64,000 bases of DNA from Candidatus Acidulodesulfobacterium ferriphilum (lineage in GTDB: Bacteria; SZUA-79; Acidulodesulfobacterales; Acidulodesulfobacteraceae), in the NCBI GenBank assembly GCA_004195035.1, contig SGBD01000001.1, positions 372,001-436,000 on the forward strand. Reading direction: 5' to 3'. The first letter of the stretch is position 1, and each line of letters begins with the position of its first letter. The position numbers and the translations under genes are program-made. A model generated the notes under the pieces. The model made no database searches and was not told the DNA's origin. It saw only the letters and a list, made by a program, of their open reading frames with translations. Of this stretch, positions 63,817 to 64,000 are shown piece after piece.

Positions 63817-63891
63817 TGGAGGCGGCACTCGGATTTGAACCGAGGTATAGAGGTTTTGCAGACCTCTGCCTTACCGCTTGGCTATGCCGCC
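63817..63891 (-). tRNA. tRNA-Cys (anticodon GCA)
   Basis: On the minus strand it begins GGCGGCATAGCCAAGCGG and ends GAGTGCCGCCTCCA with encoded CCA. The 7-bp acceptor stem is perfect. The anticodon loop CTGCAAA gives GCA. The T arm GTTCAAATC is intact, and the short variable loop is as usual for Cys. Confidence 0.96.
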
Positions 63892-64000
63892 GAAAAAATA
63901 AAATATCATAACTTTAATTAACTTTGTTGGATATGCTGCAGATTATTTAGCAGAACTCCCTTTCAGGAAATTGCGCCATATTCCATTAATGTATATATTA

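Noticed and set aside
63687-63911. Plus-strand open frame of 74 residues ending in a GFEPRYRGFADLC-like stretch
   Set aside because: It is the reverse of the nfnA start plus the antisense of tRNA-Cys; such peptides are well-known false calls over tRNA genes.

Overview
The window reads as chromosome of an AT-rich Gram-negative (diderm) bacterium. It carries lipid A assembly genes using LpxI, outer-membrane biogenesis genes (BamA, Skp, Lol, Lnt, RseP), a LapA/LapB-like protein and an NfnAB/SudAB flavoprotein pair. The gene orders rsfS-gpmI and ilvDBNC-psd-pssA-leuACDB, and the use of LpxI, fit a deltaproteobacterial-type (Desulfobacterota-like), probably anaerobic lineage. That placement is an inference from gene content and order; no rRNA or taxonomic marker tree could be run.

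Layout. From 57 to 8107 the genes run on the plus strand: rsfS, a LapB-like TPR protein, gpmI, an RluD-family pseudouridine synthase, pgeF, coaE, a degenerate GGDEF protein and rho. From 8133 to the right end nearly everything is on the minus strand. Read in its own direction (high to low coordinates), it starts with tRNA-Cys, an NfnA/NfnB pair, tRNA-Leu and pheS. A lone plus-strand UvrD-like helicase follows, then comF-dprA, pheT, rseP-tsaB, a DUF465 gene and the branched-chain amino acid and phospholipid block ilvD-ilvB-ilvN-ilvC-psd-pssA-leuA-leuC-leuD-leuB-asd-murJ. An accessory island follows (about 30.8 to 37.4 kb). Next comes phoH-pgpH-ybeY-dgkA/PAP2-mazG-lnt, and last the long envelope run prfB-lysS-lolC-lolD-bamA-skp-lpxD-fabZ-lpxA-lpxI-lpxB-msbA-waaA.

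The accessory island lies between two housekeeping genes, murJ and phoH. It holds a type II restriction-modification pair (MvaI/BcnI-like nuclease and a beta-class methyltransferase), a TPR protein of about 16 repeats with a membrane tail, and a 79-residue aromatic-rich protein overlapping a radical SAM/SPASM-like enzyme. Its last gene is an orphan HsdR-N-type nuclease with an intact PD-ExK core. The small protein plus radical SAM pair is the best candidate here for an undescribed peptide- or protein-modifying system.

Other points of note are a programmed +1 frameshift in prfB that splits the gene into two frames, an rsfS gene with no standard start codon, and a DgkA-PAP2 fusion. There is also a BamA with an extra N-terminal periplasmic domain. 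Two nested inverted-repeat elements of one family sit at 41.8 and 45.8 kb; the second has 19-bp terminal inverted repeats and a possible 6-bp target duplication, and a solo half unit lies at 429. No rRNA, CRISPR array, insertion sequence or prophage was found. No stretch without a gene exceeds about 210 bases; the larger gaps hold the repeats listed or AT-rich sequence with nothing recognised (37375-37559, 43219-43351, 63892-64000).
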